Part shown: positions 60,543 through 64,000 of the stretch, piece after piece
Layout: every line of letters begins with the position of its first letter
How positions within the stretch are numbered: position 1 is the first letter of the stretch
Origin: Chryseobacterium indologenes
GTDB lineage: Bacteria > Bacteroidota > Bacteroidia > Flavobacteriales > Weeksellaceae
Reading direction: 5' to 3'
NCBI RefSeq assembly: GCF_001295265.1
Contig: NZ_LJOD01000004.1
Location: 62,001 to 126,000, forward strand
Length of the DNA stretch: 64,000 bases
Notes under the pieces: model-generated
The model's database searches: none
What the model was told of the DNA's origin: nothing
The model's input: the letters and a program-made list of their open reading frames with translations, nothing else
Translations under genes and position numbers: made by a program

Positions 60543-62588
60543 ATGAAGGCTCCACAGGCAAAAAAAATAGAAAAAATACTTGAAATACATGGCGACAGAA
60601 GAATTGATAATTACTTCTGGCTTAACGAAAGGGAAAATCCCGAAGTAATCCAGTATCTGGAAGAGGAAAACGCTTACGAGGAATTCATCATGAAAGATAC
60701 GGAAGCCCTTCAGGAAGAGCTTTACGAAGAAATGAAAGCCCGCTACAAGAAAGATGATGAGTCTCTTCCTTATTTCTTCAACGAATACTGGTATATGGTT
60801 CGCTATGAAGAAGGAAAAGAATATCCTATCTTCTGCAGAAGGCACAAAACGCTGGACAACCCGGAAGAAATTGTAGTAGATGTTAATATTCTTGCAGAAG
60901 GCGAAAATTATTTTGAAGTAGGAAGCGTAGCCGTTTCTCCGAATAATGAGCTGGCTTCTTTTTCAACAGACAATGTAAGCCGAAGAATTTATACCATCAA
61001 TTTTAAAAATCTGGTTACAGGAGAAATTTTTTCTGACCAGATCCTGAATACTACGGGCAAAGCTGTATGGGCTAATGATAATAAACATGTTTTCTACATC
61101 AGAAAAGATGACAGCCTGCGTGCATTCCAGGTATACAGGCACAAACTTGGCACTGATTCTTCAGAAGATGTCCTGATCTTTCATGAGGAAGACGATACTT
61201 TTGATGTAAATGTTTTCAAAACGAAATCGCTGGAATATATTTTCATTGCAAGTTCAAGCACGATCTCCGATGAGCACAGGTTTATCCCTTCTGACAATGT
61301 CTTTGCTGAATGGACTATTATCCAGCCCAGAATGGATGACCTGGAATATTCTGTAGAGCATTATAAAGATGAGTTTTACATCATTACCAATGCAGATGAT
61401 GCCACCAATTTCAAAATCGTAAAGACAAAAATTGATCACTGCGGCATGGAAAACTGGGTAGATGTAATTCCTCACCGCGCTGAAGTTTTACTGGAAGGTT
61501 TTGAGATATTCAAAGACTATCTGGTTCTTGAAGAAAGAGAGCAGGGACTTCTGCAGATCAAAATTATTGATGAAAAAACCCAGGAATCTCACTATCTTCC
61601 TTTTGTTGATCCTACCTATACCGCGTACATCGGCATCAACATGGAATTTGACACTGAAGTACTTCGTTACGGATACACCTCTCTTACACAGCCCAGCTCT
61701 ACCTATGAGTATAACATGAAGGAAAAAACGACGGTACTTCTGAAACAGCAGGAAGTGCTGGGAGGCAAATTCCTTCCTGAAAATTATATTTCGGAAAGAA
61801 TATGGGCAGATTCCAGAGACGGGGAAACCAAGATTCCTATTTCACTGGTTTATCATAAAGACACTAAAAAATCAGCAGACACTCCATTGCTTCTATATGG
61901 CTACGGCAGCTATGGACACACTGTAGATGCAAGCTTCTCCAATGTAAGATTATCTATTCTGGACAGAGGATTTATTTACGCCATTGCCCACATCCGCGGT
62001 GGAGAATATCTGGGAAGAGAGTGGTACGAAAACGGAAAAATGCTCTTCAAGAAAAATACGTTCTTCGATTTTATTGATGCAGGGAAACATCTGATCAAAG
62101 AAAACTATACATCATCCAGACACCTGTATGCAATGGGGGGAAGTGCCGGGGGGCTTCTTGTAGGAGCAGTTGTTAATTATGAGCCGAAACTTTTCCACGG
62201 AGTTGTGGCCCAGGTACCTTTTGTAGATGTAGTAACCACCATGCTTGATGAAACTATTCCTTTAACAACCGGAGAATACGATGAATGGGGAAATCCGAAT
62301 GATGAGGAATATTATCATTATATGAAAGACTATTCTCCTTATGATAATGTGGAAGCTAAAGAGTATCCTCATATGCTGATCACAACCGGCCTGCATGATT
62401 CCCAGGTTCAGTATTGGGAACCGGCAAAATGGACCGCCAAGTTAAGGGAATTAAAAACAGACCATAATCTTTTGCTATTTAAAACAGATATGAGCTCAGG
62501 GCATGGCGGAGCAAGCGGAAGATTTGAATCATTGAAAGAAGATGCGCTGGAATATGCGTTTCTATTAAAAATAAATAATAATTCATAA
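60543..62588 (+). CDS. ptrB: oligopeptidase B (S9 family)
   Basis: A 681-residue prolyl-oligopeptidase-family serine peptidase that cuts short peptides after basic residues. A seven-blade propeller (about 70-400) precedes the alpha/beta-hydrolase domain. The nucleophile is Ser534 in 'MGGSAGGLLVG', the oxyanion-side motif 'LYGYGSYGHTVD' is near 455, an Asp follows in 'TGLHDSQV', and the His is in 'MSSGHGGASG' near the end. There is no signal peptide, so it should be cytoplasmic or periplasm-excluded. Length and motifs match PtrB. It ends 60 bases before a small conserved gene. Confidence 0.94.
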   Translation: MKAPQAKKIEKILEIHGDRRIDNYFWLNERENPEVIQYLEEENAYEEFIMKDTEALQEELYEEMKARYKKDDESLPYFFNEYWYMVRYEEGKEYPIFCRRHKTLDNPEEIVVDVNILAEGENYFEVGSVAVSPNNELASFSTDNVSRRIYTINFKNLVTGEIFSDQILNTTGKAVWANDNKHVFYIRKDDSLRAFQVYRHKLGTDSSEDVLIFHEEDDTFDVNVFKTKSLEYIFIASSSTISDEHRFIPSDNVFAEWTIIQPRMDDLEYSVEHYKDEFYIITNADDATNFKIVKTKIDHCGMENWVDVIPHRAEVLLEGFEIFKDYLVLEEREQGLLQIKIIDEKTQESHYLPFVDPTYTAYIGINMEFDTEVLRYGYTSLTQPSSTYEYNMKEKTTVLLKQQEVLGGKFLPENYISERIWADSRDGETKIPISLVYHKDTKKSADTPLLLYGYGSYGHTVDASFSNVRLSILDRGFIYAIAHIRGGEYLGREWYENGKMLFKKNTFFDFIDAGKHLIKENYTSSRHLYAMGGSAGGLLVGAVVNYEPKLFHGVVAQVPFVDVVTTMLDETIPLTTGEYDEWGNPNDEEYYHYMKDYSPYDNVEAKEYPHMLITTGLHDSQVQYWEPAKWTAKLRELKTDHNLLLFKTDMSSGHGGASGRFESLKEDALEYAFLLKINNNS

Positions 62589-62649
62589 AAGTTACTTCTT
62601 CGTACAGAAAAATATTAAGAAATAACTAGATCAATAATCAATTATATGT

Positions 62650-62988
62650 ATGAATGAATCCGAATACTGGAAAAAGATAGAACAGTTTTTTGAAGACAAC
62701 TTCCAGACAGAAAAAAACCCGCCGATTGAAACGCTTTTGTTTCTGATCGGGCTTCAGGAGTTGGGAAGCGGTCAGCAAAAATATACGAAAGATGATAAAG
62801 TGAATCTGATACACATTGCGGTATGCAGACTGCTGGAACCCTTCGGTTATTATAAATTTACTCATTATGAAGACGGGTGGCCTCATTTTGAGCAGCTGGA
62901 GGAACTTCCGGAATTAAGACCGAATGAACAGACCCTTCTTATGAAAAAGGCAATTATTCAATATTTTCAGGAAGAGAATCTGATATAA
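62650..62988 (+). CDS. small conserved protein of unknown function
   Basis: A 112-residue cytoplasmic, mostly helical protein. It is acidic and rich in aromatic residues: 'YWKKIEQFFEDNFQTEK' near the start, 'HIAVCRLLEPFGYYKF' in the middle, and 'DGWPHFEQLEELPEL' after it. I do not recognise a named family. It shows no signal peptide, and it ends at a strong terminator shared in orientation with ptrB upstream. The 61-base gap from ptrB has no terminator, so the two are probably read together. The ordinary codon use argues that it is a real gene. Confidence 0.8.
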   Translation: MNESEYWKKIEQFFEDNFQTEKNPPIETLLFLIGLQELGSGQQKYTKDDKVNLIHIAVCRLLEPFGYYKFTHYEDGWPHFEQLEELPELRPNEQTLLMKKAIIQYFQEENLI

Positions 62989-63036
62989 AATGCGGATGTC
63001 ATAAAACATAAAAAGATCCGATTGACCATATATAAT

Positions 63037-63070
63037 AATCAGCCCCATTGATGAGGCTGATTTTTTTTTA
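63037..63070. terminator. bidirectional terminator between the small conserved protein and SRPBCC genes
   Basis: AATCAGCC pairs with GGCTGATT around CCATTGATGA and is followed by nine T residues. It also lies just past the stop of the convergent SRPBCC gene. Confidence 0.88.
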
Positions 63071-63094
63071 ATCTGCTATAAAATTTAAATATTT

Positions 63095-63589
63095 CTACCT
63101 CTGCTGTCCCAAAAGCTCTTCCAGTTGGGTAAGGCCTATTTTAAAGCCTTCTTCAAAGCCCATATCCAGCATTTTGCTCATGACTTCCCTGGACTGATAA
63201 TGAATATTAATGGTCACTTTTGTTCCTTCTTCTACCCCTGTAAATCCGATCAGCCAATTGGATTGTGGAAAATCGTTATTGATATTCCCGTTTTCATCGC
63301 AAAAGGCACTGGTCCAGTCAATACTTCTGTGCTCCATAATTTCACCGTATTTCGACTGTGAATAGGCTTTTTCTCCATTGGGTCCAACCATTGCATAAAG
63401 CCAAACTCCCCCTTCTCTGAAATCCTGCTTTATAGTTTCACATTTCCACGGTTTCGGGCCCCACCATTGGTCCAATAGCCCGGATTGTGTAAAATAATCC
63501 CACACTTTTGAAACGTCTGCATTGTAAATTTTCATTACATACACCGTTTTCGCGTCAAAATCTTTGTTGAAAATGATATTCGGTTCCAT
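63095..63589 (-). CDS. SRPBCC (AHSA1-like) domain protein
   Basis: A 164-residue protein of the START/Bet v1-like SRPBCC fold, in the activator-of-Hsp90 (AHSA1) type. 'DVSKVWDYFTQSGLLDQWWGPKPWKCET' (about residues 26-53, given as successive elements) carries the characteristic WWGP motif, and 'EYGEIMEHRSIDW'-like and 'FTGVEEGTKVTINIHYQS' strands follow, before the long C-terminal helix. Such proteins hold hydrophobic ligands or act as chaperone helpers, with unknown roles in bacteria. It is monocistronic, with a terminator beyond its stop. No consensus TAnnTTTG promoter is visible upstream of 63589. Confidence 0.88.
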   Translation of the reverse strand: MEPNIIFNKDFDAKTVYVMKIYNADVSKVWDYFTQSGLLDQWWGPKPWKCETIKQDFREGGVWLYAMVGPNGEKAYSQSKYGEIMEHRSIDWTSAFCDENGNINNDFPQSNWLIGFTGVEEGTKVTINIHYQSREVMSKMLDMGFEEGFKIGLTQLEELLGQQR

Positions 63590-63703
63590 AAGTAAGTATT
63601 TTTGATAAAGTTACTTTTTTATTGACGGAAAACACTTTCCATATGGCAAGTAAATACAGCTCCTTACTTAAACCCGGTTATTTAATTTTTTTCGTTAATT
63701 TTT

Positions 63704-63838
63704 ATGAATATTGAAGATTTTTTTAAAGCTCTTCTTTTTCCTGTGGATATTAAATCTGTAAATATTTCTTACGATGATAAACTAACTGACAGTAAAGGTT
63801 TAAATGCCTACTTAAACATTCTTCTGAAAGGGAATTAA
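63704..63838 (+). CDS. small ORF, possible gene remnant
   Basis: A 44-residue reading frame 'MNIEDFFKALLFPVDIKSV...YLNILLKGN' too short for ordinary gene calls. Its codons and composition look coding, with a helix followed by strands, but no ribosome-binding or promoter motif stands out. It could be a fragment of a longer protein or a true small protein. The rest of 63590-64000 is AT-rich, with no other feature that I can see. Confidence 0.3.
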   Translation: MNIEDFFKALLFPVDIKSVNISYDDKLTDSKGLNAYLNILLKGN

Positions 63839-64000
63839 TTACCGCAGCGCTTAATCTATTGAACGTATTTGTATTCTAAAATTCATAAATAAACGTTAAA
63901 AAACACACTTTTAAGAGAAATAACACAATTTTTTGGCTCGTTTTTTGTTTATGAAGTCTTAAAATAATTAATTTTAACATTCATTTTTTCCAAACATATA

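Noticed and set aside
1..64000. tRNA, rRNA, CRISPR, prophage or plasmid origin
   Set aside because: I looked for the usual signatures (clover-leaf T-loop GGTTCGAATC-like strings, regularly spaced repeats, phage structural genes, replication initiators) and saw none. A covariance-model search would be decisive.

Overview
The window reads as chromosomal DNA of a low-GC member of the Bacteroidota, most probably a Chryseobacterium-like Flavobacteriia (Weeksellaceae). The grounds are: five proteins with the CHU_C type IX secretion sorting domain, an exosortase-F pair, two large TonB-dependent receptors, several families confined to this phylum (DUF4271, DUF4293, DUF4296, DUF5689), a Rho factor with a long disordered insert, and many copies of the Bacteroidota promoter element TAnnTTTG just ahead of start codons. 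I saw no rRNA, tRNA, CRISPR array or prophage. The genus is inferred from gene content, not from a search.

Layout. 1-3.4 kb: a GH3-family enzyme, a small lipoprotein and an MFS exporter. 3.8-18.5 kb: an array of five large secreted proteins that share one stalk and sorting domain but carry two unrelated head types (three with a PPC-like beta-sandwich head, two with an L-type lectin head). A small secreted helical protein and the housekeeping pair dnaB-rnhA sit inside the array. 18.8-21.4 kb: a two-gene minus-strand unit of secreted proteins, one with Ca-binding TSP3-like repeats. 21.8-24.9 kb: nitroreductase-nadB-nadC (de novo NAD synthesis). 25.1-30.4 kb: a TonB-dependent receptor, a small membrane protein, asd and a CDF metal transporter. 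30.5-31.4 kb: exosortase F and its partner. 31.6-34.7 kb: a probable MurNAc recycling set (anomeric kinase, RapZ C-terminal-like protein, MurU-like uridylyltransferase) followed by a LOG-family hydrolase. 35.3-36.7 kb: one intact IS3-family element. 36.7-42.4 kb: a TonB receptor/DUF5689 lipoprotein operon divergent from a secreted endonuclease/phosphatase. 43-64 kb: mostly housekeeping: superoxide dismutase, rho, M28 peptidase, lipid-flippase-like ABC exporter, psd-cdsA-LUD, ftsH-rsfS, birA, an LptF/G-tgt-DUF4296-mannosyltransferase operon, DUF4271-hemD, oligopeptidase B and a SRPBCC protein.

How the parts fit. Much of the first half concerns the cell surface: secretion through the T9SS (whose machinery is not in this window), nutrient import by TonB receptors with a surface lipoprotein, and exosortase processing. 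The second half holds envelope biogenesis, transcription termination and proteolysis. The observations most worth a second look are: the head/stalk mosaic in the T9SS array, with a near-identical 725-bp duplicated 3' half; a twin palindromic operator ahead of the second lectin gene; the receptor/OB-fold lipoprotein/nuclease cassette; the RapZ-like protein between AmgK- and MurU-like enzymes; a Tgt lacking all three zinc cysteines; interleaved divergent promoters between rho and its neighbour; and a recurring TAnnTTTG-N2-4-ATG arrangement that implies leaderless messages.
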